A stretch of 64,000 bases of DNA from assembly GCA_964409245.1 (NCBI GenBank), contig CAYPCQ010000024.1:18045-82044 (forward strand), written 5' to 3'. Position 1 is the first letter of the stretch; each line of letters begins with the position of its first letter. The stretch comes from CAIMWS01 sp964409245 (GTDB taxonomy: Bacteria > Verrucomicrobiota > Verrucomicrobiia > Limisphaerales > UBA1319). Below the pieces are notes generated by a model. It searched no databases and had not been told where the DNA came from. It saw only the letters and a program-made list of their open reading frames with translations. Positions 28,016 to 37,300 of the stretch are shown piece after piece. The position numbers and the translations under genes are program-made.

Positions 28016-28084
28016 AATCGATCCTTGGTTTGTGAGAATACTGGAGCCAATGTGCCACAACTCCGCCGGATTACCATGCCCAAA

Positions 28085-28244
28085 GGAGGCTATTCATAAT
28101 AATCTGCACATTCTGGCTGGTTCTTTTGCCCGCTGGCTTTGTTGTGAACCCGTTACAGACCGCCCTGAACATGCGCCTCGTTCCCGCCTTGCCAGCAGGC
28201 AAAATTCCGGCGCCCTAATGGCCACGTTATTATGAATAGCCTCC
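28085..28244. mobile_element. 160-bp MITE-like palindromic element
   Basis: The ends are perfect 18-bp inverted repeats: GGAGGCTATTCATAATAA (28085-28102) and its reverse complement (28227-28244). A second inverted pair lies inside: TTTTGCCCGCTGGC (28124-28137) and GCCAGCAGGCAAAA (28191-28204), with one mismatch. The arms are therefore quasi-palindromic over about 53 bases. No open frame lies inside and no clear target-site duplication flanks it. The right end is 3 bases from the carbonic anhydrase stop, so its RNA would form a long hairpin at that gene's 3' end. Confidence 0.6.
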
Positions 28245-28247
28245 GGG

Positions 28248-29180
28248 TCAAGGGAGGGGATAGAGATCCACTTTTCCGGTGTCGAGGTCATAACGGGCGC
28301 CGACAATCTTGAGGTAGCCCAAGTGTTTGAACTCGGTGAGGATCGGTTCCTGGCCGGACAGTTGTCTGGCGATGCGCTCCACATTGATCCGGATGATATT
28401 CTCGATTTTGTCGCCGGGGGCATCCTGGGCGGCCTCGACCGCCGGCTGGATGGCCTCCACGAGCGATTGGATGCGGCCGGGGGCATGCCCGCCCGCGGCG
28501 GCGGCCATCACCGCCCCGCACCGCTCATGGCCCAAGACCATGATCAAGGGCACCTGGAGGTGCTCGACGGCGTATTCCAAGCTGCCGATCACGTGGTCGT
28601 CCAGGACGTTTCCCGCCACGCGAACGACAAACAAATCGCCGATTCCCTGGTCGAAGATGATCTCCGGGGAAAGCCGTGAATCGGCGCAGCCCAGGATGGC
28701 CGCGACCGGGTGCTGACCCGCCGCCACCTCGGCCCGGCGGCGCGCGGTTTGGCGCGGGTGCGTGGCGGTGCGGCTGAGGTATCGCTGGTTGCCCTCGAGC
28801 AGCATCCGCAAGGCGTCCTCCGGGGAAACCGGCGGTTTTTTGGCCGCTACTTTTGGCGGGGCGGGAGCCGGATGATCGGCGGCCGCCACCGCATTGGTGG
28901 CGTGGGCCGTGCCGGCCGGGGCGTTGGTGGCGGGGATGGCATTGGTGGGGACCGCCACCGCCAGCCTGGCGGGGACCGATAGGATAAAGTTGGAGCTGCT
29001 TTTGAATTCAGCGCCAGGTGGCAGGTTGCTGAGCGACTGCAAAAGGACGTTGGTGGTGGTTTGAGGCGGCGGCGGCGCGGCGGCGGCAGCCGGCTCGCTG
29101 GCCAATAATCCGAGGGATCCCCTGGCCATGCCCCAAAGGAACAGGAGCAGAGCGAATGACCGATTTTTCAAATATCTCAT
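28248..29180 (-). CDS. Exported beta-class carbonic anhydrase
   Basis: The 310-residue protein has an N-terminal signal (FALLLFLWGMARGSLGLLAS), then about 80 residues of Ala/Pro/Thr-rich low-complexity linker. From residue 120 the beta-carbonic anhydrase domain follows: EGNQRYL, ILGCADSRL (Zn ligand Cys165 with the Asp167/Arg169 pair) and VLGHERCGAV (Zn ligands His218 and Cys221). It hydrates CO2 to bicarbonate, here probably in the periplasm or tethered to the membrane; most bacterial beta enzymes are cytoplasmic. TATAAG lies 9 bases before the ATG, a candidate -10 box. The upstream region carries the dispersed repeat and a hairpin. Confidence 0.88.
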   Translation of the reverse strand: MRYLKNRSFALLLFLWGMARGSLGLLASEPAAAAAPPPPQTTTNVLLQSLSNLPPGAEFKSSSNFILSVPARLAVAVPTNAIPATNAPAGTAHATNAVAAADHPAPAPPKVAAKKPPVSPEDALRMLLEGNQRYLSRTATHPRQTARRRAEVAAGQHPVAAILGCADSRLSPEIIFDQGIGDLFVVRVAGNVLDDHVIGSLEYAVEHLQVPLIMVLGHERCGAVMAAAAGGHAPGRIQSLVEAIQPAVEAAQDAPGDKIENIIRINVERIARQLSGQEPILTEFKHLGYLKIVGARYDLDTGKVDLYPLP

Positions 29181-29229
29181 ATTCTCACCCTTATATCGGC
29201 AGCGGCTGGTTAAACCTTAGCCGTGTCCT

Positions 29230-29293
29230 GGCCATTGGCTCTGCCGTGCTGGCTGGATCTTTTTGTGCAAGACCACCGCCATTCGCCGCTAAC
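29230..29293. repeat. Dispersed repeat, copy 2 (partner at 10677-10741)
   Basis: Begins GGCCATTGGCTC, includes ATCTTTTTGTGCAAG and ends CTAAC. It lies 50-113 bases upstream of the carbonic anhydrase start. Confidence 0.55.
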
Positions 29294-29339
29294 CCCGATC
29301 AGATCCGGACTTCCGGATTTTTTTTGGTCTTGCACAAAA
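29261..29339. repeat. Inverted repeat across the second half of the dispersed repeat
   Basis: TTTTGTGCAAGACCA (29261-29275) and TGGTCTTGCACAAAA (29325-29339) are perfect 15-bp inverted repeats, 49 bases apart. Short GGAT/ATCC matches extend both arms. Confidence 0.65.
29303..29325 (+). terminator. Intrinsic terminator inside the inverted repeat
   Basis: ATCCGG, loop ACTT and CCGGAT form a 6-bp stem with a run of eight T starting at its last base (29318-29325). No plus-strand gene precedes it, so it would end an unannotated short transcript or is part of the repeat. Confidence 0.5.
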
Positions 29340-29724
29340 TCCGGCGGAGCAATCATTTCCCTCCCCAATGCAGGGACATGACGGGGGCCGCACCGTCATG
29401 GTGAAATTTTTCACAATTCGTTCAATATCAGTATATTAGGAAAATATTCAACGGCATTATCCAGGGCAAAAAGGGGATTTGCCCGCAGTGAATGGTTTTT
29501 TTGCTTGTTTTGTTGCGGGTTTTGGTTAGGTTTTGCGCAACTCCTGAAAGTCGGCGCGCTGCGCCGTCGCTACGGTTGGTGTTTATAGCGGAACAGAGTG
29601 TGAAAATGTTTTTGGATTGGGCAATTCAGAACAGTCGGAAAGGTCCGGCCGGGCCGGCGGGCTTGAGGGGGGGATTTTTTCGCGAACGGCCGGCTGGCCC
29701 GCCCGCCAGGAAGGCCGGGGGGTT

Positions 29725-30924
29725 ATGACGCCCTTGCGACTGCTTTTGCATGGCTGCTCGCCGCCGGAAACGGCGGCGGCGCTGGAAAGTTTGCGCACGG
29801 GGGGCTATGAGCCGAACCACCAGCGGACCAACTCGATCGGGGAGCTGGCGGAGCAGCTGGAGAATGCCACCTGGGAACTGATCCTCACGGATCACTCGAT
29901 GCCCAAGTGCGATGCCTTCAACGTGCTGGCCTTGGGCCGCGAATTCCAGGAACATTGCCCGGTGATCGTCTATGCCGGGCCGGTGGGGGAGGAAACCGCC
30001 GCGGGATTGATCCGGGCAGGGGCGGATGAATTTGTGCTGAAAGGGCATATGCCACAACTGTTGCAGGCCATCGCCCGGCAGGTGGGCTTGCACGGGCATG
30101 CGCCGGGCCGCACCTGGCAAAGCCATCCCCGGGAGCCGGAGCGCTGGCAGCAGGCGCTCAGCGCCGCCGGCATGGATCTTTTTGAATGGGACATCCAGAA
30201 AAACCGCATTTTCTGGTCCTCGCACGCCCACGACACCTTCGGCCTCCCGGCGGGGGCGTTTGGCGGCACCATGGAAGACTTCAGCCTCTTGCTGCATCCG
30301 GAGGACCGCCCCAGTTTCAACCAGGAGCTGCTGGGCATGCTGGCCGATGGCGGGGAAACCAGCTGGAGCCGCGAACTGCGCATCCAGCTGCCGGATGGCC
30401 AGCAACGGTGGGTATTTTTGAAAAGCCGGATTTACCGCAACAAGGCTGGCGAGGCGGTCCGCCTCCTGGGGCTGGGGCAGGAGATCACCTACCGGAAAAA
30501 AACCGAGGAAGCCTTGCGCGCCTCGGAAAAACGGTTCTCGCAGATCTTTCTGCACAGCCCGTCCATCATGTTCCTGAGCAGCCTCAAGTGCGGGCGGATC
30601 CTGGATGCGAACCACGCTTTCACGTCCGCCTTGGGCTACGCCCGGGAGGAGGTCATCGGGCAGACGGAGCAGGTGCTTGGCCTGTGGGCTGACCCGGACG
30701 CGCGCGCGGAAATCCCCGGCCGGCTGGAGCTGGAGAGCCCGCTCCAAAACGTCCGGCTCCAGTTCATCAGCAAATCCGGCGCCGTCCTGAAAGGCGATTG
30801 CTCTTTCATCAGCATCGAGCTGGACCGCCAGGACTGCCTGCTGACCTCGATCACCGATGTGGTGGAATGCCTGCCGGTGGAGCTGCTGCACCGTGCCCGG
30901 CACCCATTCCCCCAGCCGATCTGA
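29725..30924 (+). CDS. Receiver-PAS-PAS signalling protein without output domain
   Basis: The start at 29725 puts the receiver-like domain at the N-terminus; an earlier in-frame ATG adds a Gly/Arg-rich stretch unlike any domain. Residues 3-118 follow the receiver fold with Asp56 in LILTDHSMP and Lys106 in FVLKGHMP, but the acidic pair of strand 1 reads HGCS, so phosphorylation is doubtful. Two PAS domains follow (about 140-270, with a PAC-like WVFLKSRIYRNKAGEA, and 285-400). There is no kinase, cyclase or DNA-binding domain in the 399 residues. It is probably a sensory adaptor. The convergent Gfo/Idh gene ends 16 bases beyond. Confidence 0.8.
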   Translation: MTPLRLLLHGCSPPETAAALESLRTGGYEPNHQRTNSIGELAEQLENATWELILTDHSMPKCDAFNVLALGREFQEHCPVIVYAGPVGEETAAGLIRAGADEFVLKGHMPQLLQAIARQVGLHGHAPGRTWQSHPREPERWQQALSAAGMDLFEWDIQKNRIFWSSHAHDTFGLPAGAFGGTMEDFSLLLHPEDRPSFNQELLGMLADGGETSWSRELRIQLPDGQQRWVFLKSRIYRNKAGEAVRLLGLGQEITYRKKTEEALRASEKRFSQIFLHSPSIMFLSSLKCGRILDANHAFTSALGYAREEVIGQTEQVLGLWADPDARAEIPGRLELESPLQNVRLQFISKSGAVLKGDCSFISIELDRQDCLLTSITDVVECLPVELLHRARHPFPQPI

Positions 30925-30940
30925 AACGGCCGGGGCCGAT

Positions 30941-32146
30941 CTACGCCTGGACCCCGCGCAGATCGGGCTCCAGCTTGCGGTTTTCCTTCACCAGCGAATC
31001 CCAGGTGACTTCGCCACCCCGGTAGCCAGCTTCACGGCCAAGAATGGCCGCCATATTGGAGCGTACGGAGGGCGCCACCGTGGGGTTTTCATACTTGCCG
31101 GTGGTGATGAATTGGTGGAATTCCCGGATGTTGGCCTGGGCGCCGGTGGTGTAGAGGTTGCCCACGTTGCCGCCCTTGAAGGGATCGTTGCCGCGGATGT
31201 AAACCTCGCCGAAATAATCGGTATGGATCATCCCCTCCGAGCCGAACACCCGGCAGGTGATTTCATCCCGGATCTCCGGGATGGACTGGATGCAGGTGAA
31301 GGAGAGCACGACCCCGCCGGGAAAGGCGTAGTTGACGGCGAAATGGTCCCAGATGCTGCCGGCGGGGCGCAGCTTGCGGCCGCCCATGCCCACCGCGCGG
31401 ATGGGATCCGCGTTGAGGATCCAGGTGGCCACATCCAGGGAGTGGATGCTTTGCTCGACGATGAAATCGCCCGACAACTCCAGCACGTAATACCAGCTGC
31501 GCAGGCGCCCCTCCGCCGTGGCGGGCGGCGAGCCCCGGCCGCCGCTGTTCCACGGATAATGCGCCTCCGCCATCACCAGCGAGCCGATATCCCCTTTGTG
31601 AACCCGGGCGGCGGCCTCCCGGTAGAGAGGGTTGGCGCGGGTCTGGAAATCGACCAGGAACACCTGCTTGCGGGCGGTGGCCAGGCGGCCCGCCTCGGCG
31701 ATGGTCTGGCACCCGGGCGCATCGACGGCGATCGGTTTGGCCAGGAAAACGTGCTTGCCGGCGGACACCGCCGCCAGGGCCTGCTCCGGGTGGAAAAACG
31801 GCGGCGTTTCGATCACCACAGCATCCAGCTTCTGTTCGAGGAGCCGCTGGCAGCCGGAGAGCTTGGGAAACCGTTTCGCGGCGGGCACGCCGAACTTCTG
31901 CCCGGCCGCGTCAACCCGGTCCTGGAAATAATCCGCACAGGCGGCGAACCGGTAAAGCCCGGTCTCGGCGAACAGCCCGGCGATCCAGGAACCGCGGCCG
32001 CCGCAGCCGATCAAGCCCAGCTCCACGGTGGAGTTGGCCTCCGTGCCGAAAACGGTCTTGGGGCTGAGGATGGTGAACGCCCCCGCGGCCGCCGCATGGG
32101 CCAGGAAAGCGCGGCGGGGCAGGGTCTGGATGCCGGTGGTTTGCAT
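30941..32146 (-). CDS. Gfo/Idh/MocA-family oxidoreductase with Tat-like signal
   Basis: The 401-residue protein has a PRRAFLAHAAAAGAFTI Tat-like leader. From residue 41 it shows the Rossmann motif GLIGCGGRGSWIAG, then VVIETPPFFHPEQAL and FLAKPIAVD; the usual EKP motif reads AKP, with the Lys retained. The C-terminal domain has the expected beta-sheet pattern (GGRKLRPAGSIWDH, FTCIQSIPEIRDEITC). Members oxidise or reduce cyclic sugars and inositols with NAD(P); exported versions are common in Verrucomicrobiota. The next gene on this strand, 12 bases upstream (32159-33025), encodes a TIM-barrel epimerase, so both likely act on one sugar. Confidence 0.9.
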   Translation of the reverse strand: MQTTGIQTLPRRAFLAHAAAAGAFTILSPKTVFGTEANSTVELGLIGCGGRGSWIAGLFAETGLYRFAACADYFQDRVDAAGQKFGVPAAKRFPKLSGCQRLLEQKLDAVVIETPPFFHPEQALAAVSAGKHVFLAKPIAVDAPGCQTIAEAGRLATARKQVFLVDFQTRANPLYREAAARVHKGDIGSLVMAEAHYPWNSGGRGSPPATAEGRLRSWYYVLELSGDFIVEQSIHSLDVATWILNADPIRAVGMGGRKLRPAGSIWDHFAVNYAFPGGVVLSFTCIQSIPEIRDEITCRVFGSEGMIHTDYFGEVYIRGNDPFKGGNVGNLYTTGAQANIREFHQFITTGKYENPTVAPSVRSNMAAILGREAGYRGGEVTWDSLVKENRKLEPDLRGVQA

Positions 32147-32158
32147 GGTGTGGGTTCC

Positions 32159-33025
32159 TTATTTGGCTTTGGGGGGATTGGCCTTCACCAGCTCGCGCAT
32201 GAATTTGACGCTGGCGGCGGTGTTTTCGTCCGAGCCATGGCACTCGATGGAAACGGCCCCGTTCCATTTGGCCTTGCGCAGATGAGCGACGCATTTGCGG
32301 ATGTTTTCGGCGTTCACGCCTCCCCCCACCGGCACCACGGAGCTGCCGATCCCGGTCTCCTCCCCGCGCACCGCGGCGGCCAGCTCCGGGCTCACATCCT
32401 TGATGTGGCAGTGGACCAGGTATTTCTCCAGCGTTTTCAGGTATTCCAAGGGATCATGCCCCGCGATGAACGAGTTGCCGGTGTCGAAATTCAGGCGCAG
32501 GTACTCCGAGTCGAAATGCTTGAACAGCCGCTGCATGAAGTCGAGGTTGTTGGTGTAAGGGCCATGCGGCTCCACGTTGATGACCACCTGGTAATCCTCC
32601 GCCCACGACAGGCATTGCCGGTAGTTGTCGCACGTGATGCGGAACACTTCATCGAGGCTCAAGCCAGGGATTTCGAACGCGCCGTCCACGGTGTCCACCA
32701 TCGGGCAGCCCAGCTCGGCGGCGAACCGGATGGTCTGCTGCACATATTGCACGCCGAAAGCGGATCCGCTGGGCCCCATCATGGGATAGGAGCCATCGAT
32801 CTGGGATACCAACAGGCCTTTTTTATCGAGGTATTTACGCAAGGCCAGCGGATTGGTCTGCAAGGAGACCCCCGGATCGTAGCCGAGCGCCTGGATGAAA
32901 TTCTGGCCGTGGATGACGGCGAACTCGAGGTGCTTGAGCCCGGTGGCCGCGATTTTTTCAACCGCTTGCTCAAAGCTTTGGCTGAGCGGCCGCCAGTTGT
33001 CTGTGTGTAAGCCTAGTTGGATCAT
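32159..33025 (-). CDS. Sugar phosphate isomerase/epimerase (xylose isomerase-like TIM barrel)
   Basis: The 288-residue barrel has no signal peptide. The metal-site blocks are VINVEPHGPY (Glu), LNFDTGNSF (Asp), VHCHIKDVS (His) and AVSIECHGSD (Glu). It is related to the exported barrel at 7077-8072 (for example EPHGPY against EQHGPY, and DTGNSF against DCGNTF). It is the first gene of a two-gene unit with the Gfo/Idh oxidoreductase, 12 bases downstream, so a shared sugar or inositol pathway is likely. Confidence 0.88.
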   Translation of the reverse strand: MIQLGLHTDNWRPLSQSFEQAVEKIAATGLKHLEFAVIHGQNFIQALGYDPGVSLQTNPLALRKYLDKKGLLVSQIDGSYPMMGPSGSAFGVQYVQQTIRFAAELGCPMVDTVDGAFEIPGLSLDEVFRITCDNYRQCLSWAEDYQVVINVEPHGPYTNNLDFMQRLFKHFDSEYLRLNFDTGNSFIAGHDPLEYLKTLEKYLVHCHIKDVSPELAAAVRGEETGIGSSVVPVGGGVNAENIRKCVAHLRKAKWNGAVSIECHGSDENTAASVKFMRELVKANPPKAK

Positions 33026-33383
33026 GGGTTCTTGTTACTCAAATCCGGCCCGGGCGTCAAGCACCATCGCCTCCCCAGGTCCGCCCATTCCGTCCGCCGC
33101 GTTGATATTCAATTCAATGAGTTGCGACCAGTGCGGCTTTCTTAATCGTTTTTTTCGGTGATCGAGGCCAAGCCGCGGTTTGAGCCTTAACGCCCATAAT
33201 GTGTTAACATTCTTGTCCTGAGTCGGTTACGGCAGCGCCCCCAAAGGCCTGAACACGGCTTTGCCTGCCTTCCCAACGACGTTCCAAGCGCCCTCCCTCC
33301 GCCATCGGGCCGGTTCGAAACCACCGGCCGGCCACTTTCAAACTCGCGCGGAGGGGGGGCGCCGCGTTACGCTATAGTCCGCG
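33026..33383. other. Gene-free 358-bp divergent spacer
   Basis: Between the divergent TIM-barrel and XdhC genes. It holds short AT-rich segments (33100-33215, including an 8-base TGTTAACA palindrome), a T run near 33150 and GC-rich DNA thereafter. A -10 box for XdhC lies at its right end. No coding signal was seen. Confidence 0.55.
33373..33378 (+). promoter_or_regulatory. Candidate -10 box (TATAGT) for the XdhC gene
   Basis: TATAGT matches TATAAT at 5 of 6 positions and ends 5 bases before the ATG at 33384, consistent with a leaderless transcript. Confidence 0.4.
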
Positions 33384-34310
33384 ATGCAGGAATTCTACCG
33401 ACAACTGAGTGCGGCGGCCGGGACGGGGGAGCCGTTTGCCCTGGGGATCATATGCCAGACCAAAGGTTCCAGCCCCCAGAAGAAGGGGGCCAAGGCCGCT
33501 TTCTTCGCCGATGGCCGGATCCTGGGCACCATGGGCGGCGGCTGCCTGGAGGCGGAAATCCAGGATCGCGCCCGGCGGGCTCTGCTGACCCAAAAGCCGG
33601 CCGGGTTCGACCTGGTCCTGGACCATGACTTCGGCTGGGACGATGGCCTCCTGTGCGGCGGCAGCGTCAGCGGGATCATCCTGCCCGCCGCGCACCAGGC
33701 GGGTGAGCTTTGGCGGCAGCTGGCGCAGGCTGAGGAATGCCTCACGTGGGGGGTGGCCGGGGATTATTCCGTGGCGCTCACCGGCGCGGTGGAGAATCCC
33801 GGCTGGCTTTACCAGGAGCGGGTCTGGCCGCCCTGCGCTTTGTGGGTGGCCGGCTCGGGGCACATCGCCCAGGCGGTGGCTCCCCTGGCGCAAAAGCTCG
33901 ATTTTTCGGTGACGGTTTTCGACGACCGCCCGGCGCTGGCCAGCGAGCGCTATTTCCCCCCGGGGGTCCGGCTGCGGGCGGGCTACTGGGAGGATCTGCT
34001 GCGGGAGCCGATGCCCCGGCCGCCGGCCTTCGGCCTGATCGTCACCCGCGGCCACCAGCACGATGCCCTGGTGCTGCGGAGCTGGATCCACCAGCCGTTT
34101 GGATTCCTGGGGATGATTGGCAGCCAACGCAAGGCCCGGCTCATCCGTACCCAGTTCCAGGAGCAGGGGCTGGCCTCCCCGGAAGCTCTCGACCGCGTGG
34201 CGTGTCCGGTGGGCCTGGAAATCCAATCCCAAACCGTCCCGGAGATCGCCATCAGCATCCTGGCCCAATACATCCAAAAACGGGCCGGGCTGCTGCCCCG
34301 CGCCGGGTGA
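33384..34310 (+). CDS. XdhC/CoxI-family molybdenum cofactor insertion protein
   Basis: The 308-residue protein has the N-terminal XdhC_CoxI domain (GIICQTKGSSPQKKGAKAAF, DGRILGTMGGGCLEAEI) and the C-terminal Rossmann-type domain (LWVAGSGHIAQAVAPLA, VTRGHQHDALVL, FGFLGMIGSQRKARLIR). XdhC proteins deliver sulfurated molybdenum cofactor to xanthine dehydrogenase-type hydroxylases. None of the xdhA, xdhB or coxL genes is nearby, so the enzyme it serves is encoded elsewhere. It converges with the next minus-strand gene with a 15-base gap. Confidence 0.92.
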   Translation: MQEFYRQLSAAAGTGEPFALGIICQTKGSSPQKKGAKAAFFADGRILGTMGGGCLEAEIQDRARRALLTQKPAGFDLVLDHDFGWDDGLLCGGSVSGIILPAAHQAGELWRQLAQAEECLTWGVAGDYSVALTGAVENPGWLYQERVWPPCALWVAGSGHIAQAVAPLAQKLDFSVTVFDDRPALASERYFPPGVRLRAGYWEDLLREPMPRPPAFGLIVTRGHQHDALVLRSWIHQPFGFLGMIGSQRKARLIRTQFQEQGLASPEALDRVACPVGLEIQSQTVPEIAISILAQYIQKRAGLLPRAG

Positions 34311-34325
34311 CGCCGGGCCGGTCTT

Positions 34326-37300
34326 TTACTTATAGACCCAGACCATGTAGCTGCCGGTCAGCCCGGCGGCGGTGGGCTCCACTTTGAAGTAATAGCGGCC
34401 GGTGGCGAGCATCCAGGTGATTTTGTTCGGGGTTTTCTCCACCACCGGCTTGAGGAAATTATTGGGGCCGTACAGGGAGATCAACCCGCCGGGCAGCGTC
34501 CCGCCCGCCAGGAATTCGAGGTTGTGGATGCCGGCGAACTGGACATCGAAGTAATACCAATCCTCATCCCGGGCGGGGTCGATCTCGTTGTACAGGGCAC
34601 CCCCATTGACCGTGATGGACTGGGGCGGATCAGCGAGGAGGATGGTGTCCGAGACCACCGGGGATTCCTGGCCGGCGGCGTCCTTGACCTTGAAGAAGAC
34701 CTTTTTAGCGCCCAGGTCGGCGGAGAGGTTGAAAATAGGGGCGGAGGCGTAAGCCTGCCAGTTGGCGCCGGCGAAATCGGGGCTTTCGCTGGCCAGGCAC
34801 CAGGCCGCCAGGTTGGTGCAGGCGTTATTGAGGTAAACCACCGGGAAAGGCGTGAGGTAGGCGCCACTGTTCAGGGCGAAGCTCAAGACTTGCGGCGGCG
34901 CGCTCATCGCCTGGGCGGAATAGGCGCCGGTATTGGTGAAGGCCAGCGGCTCGACCGCCAGATAGTAAGTGCCTGGATTCAGGTTGGTGGCCAGCGGAGA
35001 GGGGCTTGCCGCCAGCAGGGAGGTGCGGTTGTTCGGCCCGTACAGGCGGAGGGTGCTGCCGCCTAAAGTGCCGGGCGTGGCCTTCAGCGTGTAAGCGCCG
35101 GCGGCGGCCACGGGGATGGAGTACCAATCCACATCTCCCACCGGATCGATCTGCCCCGCCAGCGGGGCGGCATTGATATTCAAAGCGGCGATGGCCAGGC
35201 GCAGGTTGATGCTGGCGCTGCGGGCCGGGGATTCCAGGCGGAAGGCGTTGCGCACTTTGAAATACACATATTTCGCGCCCTCGGTGCGGGCGAGGCGGAA
35301 GGCAACGTTGGTGGCATAGGGCTGCCAGGAGGCTCCGGCAAAGGTGCTGGTTTCGCTGACGAGGTATTCCACCGGTTTCCCATAGCAGGCCGTGGTGATC
35401 GCCACGCCCTGCGAGGTGGTGGCGCCCGCGCCGCTGTTGATGCGGAGGTCCGCGATCTCCGGCGTCCAGGCCCCCGGTTTGACCCGGATGCCATAGCCGC
35501 CGGTCTGCCCGGCTTTGGCGGTCACCCTGGCGTAATAGGTTCCCGCCGCCAGGGACGTCTGGAGGAGCGCCGCCAGGCCGTCCCCGCCGTTGTCGTCCGC
35601 GGCCAGGATCACGTTCCGGTCGCCGGGGCCGCGCAGTTCGAGGCAGGTGTCAGCCAGGGTGCCGGCCCGGGTTTCCACCGTGTAAACGCCGGCGGCGGTG
35701 ATGGCGAAGGAATACCAATCCTCCTCCGCAGGCACCTGGATGGAGGCCGCCGAGAACGACCCGTTGACCGTCAGCGCCAGGATTTTCAATTCCTGCAGGT
35801 TGATGGAGGCATTGGCCGGCTTGGACTCGCGCCCGGCCAGATCCTGAACCTTGAAATAGACCGTTTTTGCGCCGTTGCCGGACGACAGCACAAAACCGGG
35901 CGTGGTGGAGTAAGGCTGCCAGGCCGCCCCGCCAAAGGTGACGCTCTCGCTGGCCTGGTATTGCGACGGGCTCAGGGAGCAGGTGTTGTTCAGGATCACC
36001 GTGCGGGAATCGGCGGTGGCCTGGCCGCCGTTGATTTGGAAGGCGAGCACCTCGGGCCCCTGGTTGACGGCCCGCAGGCTGTAGGAGCCTACTGTGCCGG
36101 GCGTGAGGGCCACCACTTTCAGGTAATAAACGCCGGCGCTCAAGGACACATCCAGGCGGGAGGCTTTCTGATCCATCAGCAAGGTGGAATCGTTGGGCCC
36201 GTGCAGATACAGGTAGGTTCCCGCCAGGGTGCCCACCCGGGTTTCAAAGGACCATAGCCCGGGAGCGGCCGCGCTGACCCGGAACCAATCCTCGTCCCCG
36301 GCCGGGGAGATGGCGGAATCCGCCCAGTCCCCGTTGACCAGCAGGTCCGGCATGGCCACCTCCCGCAGCTGGATGGTGGAGGATTGGGTGGCGGATTCCT
36401 GGCCTTTGCCGTTGCGGACCTTGAAATACACCGTTTTGGGGCCATCCCCCGCGGCCAGCTGGAAGACGGGCGCCACCGCGTAGGGATGCCACACCGCGCC
36501 GGCAAAATTCGCGGACTCGGACGCGAGATAATCCACCGGCTGCCACCAGCAGATGTTATTCAGCACCACCACGCGCGAGAAGGTGCTCGCCGCCCCATTG
36601 TTCAGGGCGAAGGCGATCACCACCGGCGTGACGCCCGCCGTGATCTGGATTCTGTAGGATCCGATGGCCGCCGCCGAATAAGCGTAAACCTTGGCGAAAT
36701 ATTCGCCCGGCTCGAGCTGGCGGACAATCCGGGCCGGGCTGCCGCTGGACTGGTCCAGCATGAGGCTCTGGCGGTTGGGGCCGTAGAGTTCCAGGATGGG
36801 ATCCTTGAGCGTGCCCGCCTGCACCTCCAGCACATAGGCGCCGTTGGTGCCGGCCACGAACCGGTACCAATGGGCGTCGCCGCCCGCCACGATGGTTTTC
36901 TCAAACGGCAGCCCATCCAGCACGAGATCCACCGGAGCCGCCTCGGCCAGCCGGATCCGGGCCGAAACCACCGGCGACTCCAGCCATTGATCATCGCGCA
37001 CCTTGAAATAGACCGTCTTCAGGCCGTCGCCGGGGGCGAGCAGAAAGGACGGGGCGCTGGAATACGGCTGCCAGGTGAGGCCGTTGAAATCGGCGGATTC
37101 GCTGGCCTGGAAATAGGTGGGGTTATTGGTGCAGGAGTTGTTCAGGATCACCGTGCGGGAGGAGGTGGTTTCCTGCCCCTGGTTGAGCGCAAACGACAGG
37201 ATCCGCGGCCCGCTGGCGCGGCGCACCTGGACGTAATAGGTGCCCGTCTCCCCGAATATGCTGGCTTCCACGCCCAGGTAATACCGGCCCGGGTCGAGCC

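Larger units (their letters stand above)
29181..29724. other. Gene-free 544-bp region with repeat, hairpin and AT-rich stretch
   Basis: From left to right it holds a candidate promoter for the minus-strand carbonic anhydrase gene, the dispersed repeat (29230-29293), a long inverted repeat (29261-29339) with an embedded terminator, an AT-rich stretch (29400-29460) including GTGAAA-TT-TTTCAC at 29400-29413, and a GC-rich hairpin (GGCGC-GCT-GCGCC) near 29554. Nothing in it looks coding. Confidence 0.6.

Noticed and set aside
28085..28244. Integron attC site or CRISPR unit
   Set aside because: The ends lack the GTTRRRY and RYYYAAC core of attC, no integrase is present, and there is only one inverted pair with no repeat-spacer array.
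30857..33010. A 717-codon plus-strand open frame
   Set aside because: It lies opposite two clear minus-strand genes (Gfo/Idh and TIM barrel); its product is His/Gly/Arg-rich without domains, a usual shadow in high-GC DNA.
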